Origin: Bacillota bacterium
Lineage (GTDB): Bacteria; Bacillota; Clostridia; Acetivibrionales; DUMC01
DNA length: 35,246 bases
Direction: 5' to 3'
Assembly (NCBI GenBank): GCA_013314855.1
Contig: JABUEW010000035.1
Span: 1 to 35,246, forward strand
This document shows positions 8,895 to 16,083 of the stretch, piece by piece. Position 1 is the stretch's first letter. Each line of letters starts with the position of its first letter. The notes beneath the pieces are model-generated. The model ran no database searches. It was given only the letters and a program-made list of their open reading frames with translations, and had not been told where the DNA came from. The position numbers and the translations under genes were made by a program.

Positions 8895-9023
8895 ATGCGA
8901 ACCAAAAGGTGTCGGGTTTTTAAAATCCGGCACCTTTTAAAGAAGCTGCTTAAAGAGGGTTTAATTACACAGGAGGAGTTTGCACTTATAGACGCAGAGA
9001 ACAGGAAACCCTTTAGGAAATGA
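8895..9023 (+). CDS. SHOCT-like small ORF (42 aa)
   Basis: ATG 8895 opens a 42-residue frame whose C-terminal half reads LLKKLLKEGLITQEEFALID, the SHOCT pattern (short helical motif with L-x-x-G-x-I-[TS]-x-E-E-[FY]). Similar very small SHOCT proteins accompany site-specific recombinase cassettes in Clostridia (family knowledge, from memory). No ribosome site precedes the ATG, and a strong hairpin (8904-8938) lies inside the frame, so it may be a truncated remnant that has lost its own 5' end. Confidence 0.45.
   Translation: MRTKRCRVFKIRHLLKKLLKEGLITQEEFALIDAENRKPFRK
8904..8938 (+). terminator. Hairpin resembling a terminator
   Basis: AAAAGGTG and CGGG pair with CCGG and CACCTTTT around a T/A-rich loop, one mismatch in about 12 pairs. 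The 3' arm ends in TTTT followed by AAAG. It could terminate leftward or rightward transcription, but it also overlaps the SHOCT-like frame. Confidence 0.4.
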
Positions 9024-9087
9024 CAAATTTTTCTTGCTATAAGATGGGTTTGGAGTTATCATACATGCCTGATAAAGGAGGGCATGC

Positions 9088-9225
9088 GTGATGGAGAAAA
9101 GAAAACTTAAGGTTTATGAAGCACCGAGCTGCACAACAAGGAATATTCCCTGTATCAGGCTGCAGGGAAGGTGGCTTGGTGAGCTCGGGTTTAAGGAGGG
9201 GGTTGAGGTGAGGGAGGTCATATAG
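9088..9225 (+). CDS. SymE-like small protein (45 aa)
   Basis: GTG 9088 (followed at once by ATG 9091) is preceded by AAAGGAGGG with 6-7 nt spacing and gives a 45-residue protein. The segment IPCIRLQGRWLGELGFKEGV followed by EVREVI matches the SymE-type motif (I-R-L-x-G-x-W-L-x-x-x-G-F-x-x-G). Escherichia coli SymE is an SOS-induced toxin with an AbrB-like fold controlled by an antisense RNA. Whether this clostridial relative is toxic is unknown. No antisense promoter was identified. The good ribosome site and clean frame suggest it is still expressed. Confidence 0.55.
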   Translation: MMEKRKLKVYEAPSCTTRNIPCIRLQGRWLGELGFKEGVEVREVI

Positions 9226-9519
9226 TGCAGGTTAAATAAGAAAAATGATGAACTTTGACGATGATTGACACAAACGAAGAATTATGTAAAAATATAAATT
9301 TGTAATAATGTAATTAATGTAAGGGAAACCTGTAAGCGCTCTCAGAAGAAAATATTGCTGGCACCCAGGAGCGTCCGTTTTTGTTGAAGAACAGACCGAT
9401 TCTATTAAAGAAACCGCCGCAAAAGTCTAAAAAAACACACCTTAAAGCAAAATCCCAAAAGCGGAATTTGGTAGAGCGCTTAGAGCACTACCTGGCTGTG
9501 GACTGGAGAGGTGAATTTG
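9226..9519 (+). other. Intergenic stretch with an unassigned open frame
   Basis: The first 100 bp are AT-rich with TTGACA near 9264 but no convincing -10. From about 9325 a frame stays open to TAG 9534-9536, overlapping the start of the next gene, and reads lysine-rich residues then RNLVERLEHYLAVDWRGEF. Its only starts are TTG codons near 9381 and it has no recognised family. It may be a small basic protein or the tail of a lost gene. Confidence 0.3.
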
Positions 9520-11859
9520 ATGAGAGTTTTGTTTAGAAATATACGAGGTCTTCTGCACAAAGTGGACAAAGTAACACTCATTTTGAGTTTTTATGCATTG
9601 ACTTTAATCGTATGGGCATATATCTTACCTGCAGTCGCTGCTGCAATACTTGCCCTTTTCTTGGTCGTCGCCTGCGCCATGCGATGGGGATTAATAGGTG
9701 GTACAGTGTCGGCCCTTTGGTCTACCGGTGCTATGCTCTTTTCTTTCTACTCTCCTCAGTATTCGACCACTTGGAGTTTAATCCTTGGTTCATTGGCATA
9801 TTTTATTATAGGTATTGGACTGGGCAAAGCTATTGATATCATTCGAAGCCAGCAATTGCAGCTTCAGGAGAGTGAGAATCGCTATCGCAGTCTGTTTGAG
9901 CGGGCCAAAGATGCCATTCTCCTTGTGGACACAGAGGGATGCATTCAGGACTGCAACCCAGCTGCATGTGCGTTGCTGGGATACGACTGTGAGGAGATGC
10001 TCACCAAGAATCTTCGAGACCTCATTCCGCCTGAGGACCTGGCTGCCGAGTCGCTAAAGATTAGTCAGGTGCTTGAGGGGAAACCTATCTCTGTTGAGCG
10101 GAAACTTCGACGGAAGGATGGCACTGTGGTGATTGTAGAAGCAAGTGTCTCGAAACTGGAAAACAAAATGATTTTGGGTATAGCTCACAACATCACTAAG
10201 CGCAAAGAGAACGAGATTCAAATACGGGAACAATTGCAAACCTTGAGCACCCTATATACCGGAGCACGGAGGCTTTCTGAAAGTTTGGATTTAAAGGCGT
10301 TAGCTTATGAAATTACTCGCACCTGCGTGGAGGACTTTGGTGCTTCCTTATCCTGGCTGGGTCACGCAGAACCCGATGGTCAGGTGAAAGTTTTATTTCA
10401 GTATCCCAAGGAGCACCCTTACCCCCGCGATATTGCCGTGCGCTGGGACGATACCCCACAAGGCCAGGGGCCCACAGGAAGAGCTATCCGCAGTGGTACA
10501 CCCCAGATTACCGAGGACATTACCACCGACCTCCGCTTTGCGCCTTGGCGTGAGACTGCTTTACTAAAAGCAGGGTTTTGCACTTCTGCTGCTTTACCGT
10601 TGGTAAGCCGAGGACACATTTTTGGCGCGATCAGCCTGTACAGTGACCAGCCTGGCTTTTTCAGTCCAAAGCGTCTCGAGATGTTTCAGGCTTTTGCTCA
10701 CCAAGCTGCGTCGGCTTTAGAGAACGCTCGCCTTTTTGAAGAGACCCAGCGCCGTCTACGGCACATCCAGGCTCTTCGCAGTATTGATATGGCCATCACC
10801 GGAAGCTTAGATCCGCTCGTCACCTTCAATGTGGCTTTAGATGAGATTACCCGTCAGTTATGTGTTGATGCTGCCTCTATTCTTTACCTTAATCCCTACA
10901 CTCAGACTTTAGGATACGCTGCTGGGCGCGGTTTTTGCACCCGTAGCGTCGAGAAAACTTGTCTTCGCTTGGGCGAGGGTCTTGCCGGACGTGCTGCATT
11001 AGAGAAACGTACTGTGTACGTACCTAATCTATCCGAAAGTAGCGAGTTCACCCGAACTGGTCTTTTTGCTGTAGAGAACTTTACCGCCTACTATGCGGTG
11101 CCCCTCATTGCCAAGAGCCGTGTGCTTGGGGTATTGGAAATCTTCCACCGTTTGCCGCATGAAGGCAACAGTGAATGGCTGGAGTTTCTGGAAACCTTAG
11201 CTAGACAGATAGCGATTGCCATTGATAACGCTGAACTTTTCCACAATTTGGAGCGCTCAAAAACTGAAATTACTCAAGCCTACGATGCTACTATCGAAGC
11301 GCTTTCCTATGCTCTCGATCTCAAGGACAAAGAGACTGAGGGGCACAGCCGACGTGTGACAGAATTGACACTGCGCATTGCCCGGGAAATGGAGATAAAG
11401 GAAGAAGAGCTGGTTCATATTCGGCGCGGGGCACTGCTCCATGATATCGGCAAAATGGGCATCCCCGATGATATCCTCCTTAAGCCCGGAAAGCTTACTG
11501 ATGAGGAATGGGAGATCATGCGAAAGCACCCAATGCACGCTTACCAGATGCTTTCGCACATTGAGTATCTACGTCCGGCTTTGGATATCCCTTATTGCCA
11601 TCATGAAAAGTGGGATGGGACAGGTTATCCACGGGGCTTGAAGGGCGAGGAGATTCCTCTGGCTGCCCGGATTTTTGCGGTAGTGGATGTCATTGATGCT
11701 TTAACGAATGATCGCCCCTACCGAAAGGCTTGGCCAATGGAAAAAGCGCTTGAATACTTCCGTGAGCAGAGCGGAAAACACTTTGATCCCCGGGTGGTGG
11801 AAGTGTTTCTTTCTCTTGCAGAGCGAAATCTTCTTTTTGAGGAAGAGGAAGAGTCTTAA
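9520..11859 (+). CDS. Membrane PAS-GAF-GAF-HD-GYP c-di-GMP phosphodiesterase
   Basis: ATG 9520 with GAGAGGTG about 7 nt ahead gives 779 residues; an in-frame GTG at 9511 sits inside that ribosome site. Four hydrophobic segments lie within residues 15-105 (LTLIVWAYILPAVAAAILA, and SLILGSLAYFIIGIGLG). A PAS domain follows (about 118-235), then two GAF domains (about 250-405 and 420-575), then HD-GYP (about 585-775) with HD at 641-642 and HHEKWDGTGYP near 688. No GGDEF is present, so it should only hydrolyse c-di-GMP. It stands alone. Its higher G+C and its multi-GAF/HD-GYP style differ from its neighbours, which is compatible with transfer. Confidence 0.9.
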   Translation: MRVLFRNIRGLLHKVDKVTLILSFYALTLIVWAYILPAVAAAILALFLVVACAMRWGLIGGTVSALWSTGAMLFSFYSPQYSTTWSLILGSLAYFIIGIGLGKAIDIIRSQQLQLQESENRYRSLFERAKDAILLVDTEGCIQDCNPAACALLGYDCEEMLTKNLRDLIPPEDLAAESLKISQVLEGKPISVERKLRRKDGTVVIVEASVSKLENKMILGIAHNITKRKENEIQIREQLQTLSTLYTGARRLSESLDLKALAYEITRTCVEDFGASLSWLGHAEPDGQVKVLFQYPKEHPYPRDIAVRWDDTPQGQGPTGRAIRSGTPQITEDITTDLRFAPWRETALLKAGFCTSAALPLVSRGHIFGAISLYSDQPGFFSPKRLEMFQAFAHQAASALENARLFEETQRRLRHIQALRSIDMAITGSLDPLVTFNVALDEITRQLCVDAASILYLNPYTQTLGYAAGRGFCTRSVEKTCLRLGEGLAGRAALEKRTVYVPNLSESSEFTRTGLFAVENFTAYYAVPLIAKSRVLGVLEIFHRLPHEGNSEWLEFLETLARQIAIAIDNAELFHNLERSKTEITQAYDATIEALSYALDLKDKETEGHSRRVTELTLRIAREMEIKEEELVHIRRGALLHDIGKMGIPDDILLKPGKLTDEEWEIMRKHPMHAYQMLSHIEYLRPALDIPYCHHEKWDGTGYPRGLKGEEIPLAARIFAVVDVIDALTNDRPYRKAWPMEKALEYFREQSGKHFDPRVVEVFLSLAERNLLFEEEEES

Positions 11860-11870
11860 TAGTAGAAAAC

Positions 11871-12023
11871 ATGGCAAAACTTTTGCAGAGGCTTTCAATA
11901 GAAGTAGTAGCCGAATTTGTTGAAAACCGTGAAATAGCTAAAGTATTGAAAAATGCAGACATCTGCTACGGGCAGGGTTACTATTTAGGAAGGCCGTTAC
12001 GCTGCCCTAGTAGCAAATATTAG
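11871..12023 (+). pseudogene. EAL-domain C-terminal fragment
   Basis: This 50-codon frame reads IEVVAEFVENREIAKVLKNA and then YGQGYYLGRPL. V-A-E-x-V-E-N followed by G-x-x-x-x-Q-G-Y-x-x-x-x-P is the conserved end of EAL phosphodiesterases (the second catalytic-face acidic residues and the substrate loop). The first 180 or so residues of the domain are missing. It follows the HD-GYP stop by 11 bp in another frame and is not part of that protein. Composition is AT-rich like the KaiC operon to its right. Confidence 0.75.
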
Positions 12024-12040
12024 CGCAGCACAAGCTATTG

Positions 12041-12049
12041 TGCTATAAT
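12041..12049 (+). promoter_or_regulatory. Extended -10 promoter of the KaiC-like operon
   Basis: TGCTATAAT matches the extended -10 consensus TGnTATAAT. Initiation would fall near 12056, which excludes ATG 12055 as start and supports TTG 12076. No good -35 is present, as usual for extended -10 promoters. Confidence 0.65.
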
Positions 12050-12075
12050 ATATAATGAGTTTGGGAGGGATAATT

Positions 12076-12444
12076 TTGAATGATTGTATTGACAAGAAGA
12101 TCGAACGTTATGAAGCTTTGCTGCGAGAGATGTGGGCTGTGTCTGAGAAATACCTCGGGATGTTTTCTGTGAAACTTTTGGTGGAAAGGGTTGTGTGGGA
12201 TCTTTCTACTGAGTATAAGGAAATAGAACTGCTGTACTATGATGAGGGTAGGATATCGTGTGCAGAAATAGCGGCCAGTTTGAAGAAAAACCCTGACTTA
12301 CCGGTCGATGATATGTTCATGAAGTTTGTTGCAAGATATGTAGAAATTCTAGCAAGGCTCATTGGTCATGAAAAAACGGAAAAAATAACGAAGAAGCTGA
12401 ACGAAGAATTCGGAAATATTCTAGTTGACACAAAGGAGGAATAA
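12076..12444 (+). CDS. Small conserved-looking protein of the KaiC-like operon (122 aa)
   Basis: The start is TTG 12076 with TGGGAGGGA 7 nt upstream; the earlier ATG 12055 lacks a ribosome site and coincides with the predicted transcription start. The product is about 122 residues, acidic/basic and mostly helical, with no signal peptide or membrane segment. It contains VKLLVERVVWDLSTEYKEIE followed by LLYYDEGRI and, near the end, YVEILARLIGHEKTEKITKK. I do not recognise a named family with certainty. It is 3 bp from the KaiC-like gene and must be co-translated with it, so it is a probable partner or regulator of that ATPase (inference). Confidence 0.7.
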   Translation: MNDCIDKKIERYEALLREMWAVSEKYLGMFSVKLLVERVVWDLSTEYKEIELLYYDEGRISCAEIAASLKKNPDLPVDDMFMKFVARYVEILARLIGHEKTEKITKKLNEEFGNILVDTKEE

Positions 12445-12447
12445 GAG

Positions 12448-13851
12448 ATGGATAAATTAAAAACAGGCATAAAGAATCTCGATGGTATTCTTAATGGCGG
12501 CATACCTGTGTATTCGCTTAATATCGTTTCCGGCTCCCCGGGCAGCGGAAAAACGATATTTGTTCAAAACATTATTTTTAATAGCGCAAGGAGTGGCCTT
12601 AAAAGTTTATATCTGACCACTATATCTGAATCACAATTCAAGATGGTAAGGCATTTGCAGGAGTTTGAGTTTTTTTCGGACGATTTCCTGGGGGACAAGT
12701 TTATTTATGGTGATCTGGGAGATGTCCTGCGCAAACAGGGAACGGACAAGGTTCTGGGATACCTGACCGAAATGATTAAAAGACATCAACCGAATATAGT
12801 TGTAATAGACAGTTTTAAGGCCATAAGAGACATCTTTCCGGACGAGAAAACTTTTAAGGCTTTTGTTTTTGATCTGGCTGCTGCTTTATCGATATGGGAG
12901 GTTACCGTGTTTCTCATAGGCGAGTATGAAGAAAAAGAACTCACTCTCTTAAGTGAATTTGCCATTGCCGATGGGATTTTTCACCTTTACGGGCAGGAAG
13001 AAAAACGGTTTCAAAAAAGGTATTTGCGTATTCTTAAGATGAGGGGAACCAATTTTGAACAGGGAGAGCACTTGTTTCAAATTAGCTCTGCGGGAATAGA
13101 AGTGTATCCGAGGATAAAACCGGAAGGTAAAAAACTCCAGTATGAGGTCAGGTCGAGGAGAAAAGGATTCGGAATCACGGGCTTGGACGAAATGCTGAGT
13201 GGTGGGATAACAGAAGGAACAATTACTCTTATTTCCGGCGGTACAGGTACGGGCAAAACCGTGTTTGCTCTTAAATTCTTACTGGATGGGGCTGAAAAAG
13301 GAGAAAAGGGACTATTCCTTTCTTTTGAAGAGCCTGTTACTCAACTTATAGATAACGCCCGTTGTCTGGGATGGGAGCTGGATAGATATCTGGCAGACGG
13401 CCGTCTAAATATCAAATTTATTTCTCCAATAGAGTTGGACGTAGACAAGCACGCTTTTGAAATACTGGACATGGTCAATAAAAATAAGGTGGAGAGGTTT
13501 GTTATCGACAGCATATCTTCTTTTGAAAGCAGCGTTTCTGATATACAAAAATATAAAGATTATCTGTGGGCGATAGGACAGCAGCTCAAAAGGAGGCATA
13601 TTACTACTATATTTACCGTACTAAACGAAGACCTCTTTTCACCGGTAGTAGTAACTAAAGCTCAAATATCCTTAATGACAGATAATATAATCATTCTGCG
13701 CTACGTGGAAGATAATTCAAGCGTTAAAAAAGTTCTTGGAATCCTTAAAACCCGTGGAATCAACCACGACAGAGACATTAGAGAATATGAGATTACCCCG
13801 AACGGAATAAATGTTCTCGGAAAGTTAGACAAAGCAAATATGTTGAGATGA
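12448..13851 (+). CDS. KaiC-like two-domain RecA-family ATPase
   Basis: The protein has 467 residues with two KaiC domains. Domain 1 (about 1-225) has Walker A GSPGSGKT at 29-36. Domain 2 (about 232-460) begins GITGLDEMLSGGITEGTITL and has Walker A GGTGTGKT ending at T271. Domain 2 keeps the catalytic glutamate pair (LFLSFEEP) seen in KaiC; domain 1 has TTISESQ at the same place, so the pair is not conserved there. Cyanobacterial KaiC has 519 residues; this one is shorter and no kaiA or kaiB lies nearby, so clock function is not implied. KaiC-like proteins outside cyanobacteria act in stress or signalling switches. AGGAGG precedes ATG 12448. Confidence 0.88.
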   Translation: MDKLKTGIKNLDGILNGGIPVYSLNIVSGSPGSGKTIFVQNIIFNSARSGLKSLYLTTISESQFKMVRHLQEFEFFSDDFLGDKFIYGDLGDVLRKQGTDKVLGYLTEMIKRHQPNIVVIDSFKAIRDIFPDEKTFKAFVFDLAAALSIWEVTVFLIGEYEEKELTLLSEFAIADGIFHLYGQEEKRFQKRYLRILKMRGTNFEQGEHLFQISSAGIEVYPRIKPEGKKLQYEVRSRRKGFGITGLDEMLSGGITEGTITLISGGTGTGKTVFALKFLLDGAEKGEKGLFLSFEEPVTQLIDNARCLGWELDRYLADGRLNIKFISPIELDVDKHAFEILDMVNKNKVERFVIDSISSFESSVSDIQKYKDYLWAIGQQLKRRHITTIFTVLNEDLFSPVVVTKAQISLMTDNIIILRYVEDNSSVKKVLGILKTRGINHDRDIREYEITPNGINVLGKLDKANMLR

Positions 13852-13862
13852 GGTGCAACTAA

Positions 13863-15281
13863 ATGCCAGCAAACCTTTTACTCAGTGTTTCGTTAAAATA
13901 CTGGCAGGATTTTCAGGATACTCTTGCCAGGGTGATGGATGCAAACATTTACATCTTTGATATAAATGGCGGCTCTTTTTCCCAATTCAGTCGAGAAGTC
14001 GAACTATGCAAGAAGGTAAATAAAGGAGGGAAGATCTGCAACGAAAAGTGCATCCGTTTTTATAAAGACATCCTGGGCTCGTTAGAAGATAAAGGCACAT
14101 TTACCTGTCCTTACGGGATTAGACTTTATGCCTACCGCCTGGGCACCTATACACAAAAGATAGGTTTCCTTATCATTACTCCTACCAGGATAAGAACCCA
14201 GGTGGGCAGCGAGGAAGAAAATACTTTTATCACCAAAGTATACAGCATTTATCAGACTATCAATGAGGTTCTTAAGGCCATCCTTGAAAAAAACCTTTTA
14301 GGACTACGAAGTCTTGAACTGAACAGCATTTATGAAATTAGCCGCCTGTTGACCTCAACCATTGAACTGGAAAAGGTTATGGACCTCATAACGAATTCCC
14401 TGATCATAATATACAAGGCCGAACTGGGTTTTGTTGGCCTTCGAGAGGGTGATAAAATCAGGGTGGCGCAGGCTAAAGGTGATCACGACCACCTTTTGAT
14501 AGGGAAGGAATGGCCTATGGTTCAGCCGTTGATGGAGAAGTTTTTTTCAAAAGTTGAGCCATCATTTCTGAATATTGATGAATTAATGACTTTACCGGGT
14601 CTTGCTGATTTGAAGGTTGATTCCGTGAATAAAATCATGTTTTATCCCCTATGGTCTTCTTTGGGTGCTGTTGGCCTGTTAGGTATAGTGTTTTCTCCTG
14701 AGTCGATAGATGACAGCTCCACCAGAAACCTGCAGATATATGCGAACTTTGCTGCGATAGCTTTGACTAACGCAAAACTTATAAGCCGACTGGAAAGAGA
14801 AGCCGAAACCGACTTTTTGACCGGCTTCTTTAATAAGCGTGCTCTGCGCAACATACTGGTTAATGAACTTGAGAGGAAAATCAGGTATGGTATCCCTTTG
14901 GCAGTTATTTTCCTGGATATCGATAACTTTAAGTGTTACAATGATACCTTTGGTCATGTAGCTGGCGATGTGGTGCTGCAGAAGACGGCAGAGATAATAA
15001 AAAACTCCATCAGGACTGTGGATATTGCGGGCCGTTACGGAGGCGAGGAGTTTGTAATTATTCTTCCTGGGACAAAAGAAGAAGGTGCTGTTGCAGTCGC
15101 AGAAAGAATACGAAAAACCATAGAGATTTATCCATTTCAACATCATAAAGTTACTGCAAGTTTGGGCATAGCTTTAGCAAAAAACAGTGATTCTGTTGAT
15201 ACCTTGCTCAAAAGGGCAGATCAGTCCTTATATCAAGCGAAAAGACAAGGAAAAAACTGCTTTTGCTTGGATCCATCATAA
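13863..15281 (+). CDS. PocR-GAF-GGDEF diguanylate cyclase
   Basis: The product has 472 residues. Residues about 5-135 form a PocR-type sensory domain (YWQDFQDTLARVMDANIYIF) with a cysteine set (C56-like ELCKK, ICNEKC, FTCPYG) that may bind a metal or ligand. A GAF domain follows (about 165-310), then GGDEF (about 315-470) with RYGGEEF (GGEEF at 393-397) and an RxxD inhibitory site (RTVD) five residues before it. It should make c-di-GMP. It starts 11 bp after the KaiC-like gene with GAGGTG as ribosome site, so the KaiC-like ATPase and this cyclase are very likely one signalling unit. Confidence 0.9.
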   Translation: MPANLLLSVSLKYWQDFQDTLARVMDANIYIFDINGGSFSQFSREVELCKKVNKGGKICNEKCIRFYKDILGSLEDKGTFTCPYGIRLYAYRLGTYTQKIGFLIITPTRIRTQVGSEEENTFITKVYSIYQTINEVLKAILEKNLLGLRSLELNSIYEISRLLTSTIELEKVMDLITNSLIIIYKAELGFVGLREGDKIRVAQAKGDHDHLLIGKEWPMVQPLMEKFFSKVEPSFLNIDELMTLPGLADLKVDSVNKIMFYPLWSSLGAVGLLGIVFSPESIDDSSTRNLQIYANFAAIALTNAKLISRLEREAETDFLTGFFNKRALRNILVNELERKIRYGIPLAVIFLDIDNFKCYNDTFGHVAGDVVLQKTAEIIKNSIRTVDIAGRYGGEEFVIILPGTKEEGAVAVAERIRKTIEIYPFQHHKVTASLGIALAKNSDSVDTLLKRADQSLYQAKRQGKNCFCLDPS

Positions 15282-15298
15282 AAATATTAACTTAAATT

Positions 15299-15341
15299 GT
15301 CTTAAAACGGCCCCGGGTCAAGTGTTTTTAAGACTTCCCGG
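15299..15341. other. Nested inverted repeats after the KaiC-like operon
   Basis: GTCTTAAAAC (15299-15308) pairs with GTTTTTAAGAC (15324-15334), and CCGGG (about 15313) pairs with CCCGG (15337-15341). The two foldings are mutually exclusive. No U-run follows, so it is not a standard terminator, although it lies where operon transcription should end. Confidence 0.35.
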
Positions 15342-15376
15342 ATTGAAGCGGCGTAATTGAGGAGATTGCGAATATT

Positions 15377-15562
15377 ATGAGAGAGAAGTTGGCATTGGAC
15401 GACAAAACTAAAGGCGCAGAGTTCAGCGAAGATGAAGCTCGCTTCTTAAGCGTCCTTCGTGCAAGCCTTGACCTTGCTATTGACCGAGGTCAAGAGGAAA
15501 ATGCGGCAATGCTCAGGAAACTTAAGCGGGACATACGACGAGCGCAGGTGTATTACAAATGA
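15377..15562 (+). CDS. Hypothetical 61-aa protein ahead of the Fic fragment
   Basis: ATG 15377 opens a charged, helical 61-residue frame containing EDEARFLSVLRASLDLAIDR and ending RRAQVYYK. A GAGGAG lies 12 nt upstream, a little far. The 3' third overlaps the Fic fragment in another frame. Small antitoxins often overlap fic genes, but the Fic-inhibitory pattern [ST]xxxE[GN] is not present here, so an antitoxin role is not supported. It may be a small resident gene or the head of a gene cut by the same rearrangement that truncated fic. Confidence 0.35.
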   Translation: MREKLALDDKTKGAEFSEDEARFLSVLRASLDLAIDRGQEENAAMLRKLKRDIRRAQVYYK

Positions 15563-16007
15563 GGAACGGCCGGGCGAGTTTAAAAAGCACGATTATGTAA
15601 CCGGCGTCCATGAGGTCGGCTCCGCTGCGGAAAATGTGGAAAACGACCTGAGGGAACTGATTGCCGAAGTAAATGCGTATGAGGGCAAAGATGTTTTGAA
15701 AGCCGCCACCTACCTTCACGCGAGGTTTGAGTTTATCCATCCCTTCGCAGACGGTAACGGACGTGTCGGCAGGACGCTCATGAATTACTATCTCATGATA
15801 CATAACCATCCACCCCTCATCGTCTATTATGAGGATAAGCGGATGTATTACGACTGCCTGCAAAAGTATGACGAAGCCGGGGAATTAAATCCCCTGTATG
15901 AGTTTTTCAAATATGAAACGGAAAAAACATGGGAAAAGGCGCTGGCTCTTGCAGACGGCATGAAATTGGAACGCAAAGGCTTGCCGGATTTTATCCGGAA
16001 TATGTAA
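15459..16007 (+). pseudogene. Fic-domain protein, N-terminally truncated
   Basis: Recognisable Fic sequence begins near 15522 (SGTYDERRCITNEERPGEFK, HDYVTGVHEVGSA) and runs to the stop, including the complete catalytic loop HPFADGNGRVGR used for AMP transfer to target hydroxyls. Full-length relatives have 100-200 more N-terminal residues, usually carrying the inhibitory helix; the frame upstream of 15522 is not Fic-like and the ATG codons at 15459 and 15501 have no ribosome site. The catalytic core is therefore present without its regulatory front part. It is more likely a remnant than a working enzyme, but the core frame is uninterrupted. Confidence 0.75.
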
Positions 16008-16028
16008 CCAATAGAACAATATGGGAGT

Positions 16029-16057
16029 AAAAGTCATTTCGAAATGATGGCTTTTTT
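16029..16057 (+). terminator. Rho-independent terminator after the Fic fragment
   Basis: The perfect palindrome TCATTTCGAAATGA (16034-16047) is extended by AAAAG and GGCTTTTTT, giving a hairpin followed by six T. It isolates the downstream PHP-UvrD gene from leftward transcription. Confidence 0.65.
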
Positions 16058-16083
16058 AAAGTATAAAAAACAGGTGTATTATT

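Noticed and set aside
15377-15562. Reading the 61-aa ORF as a Fic antitoxin
   Set aside because: The inhibitory pattern [ST]xxxE[GN] is absent, so overlap alone does not justify the name.
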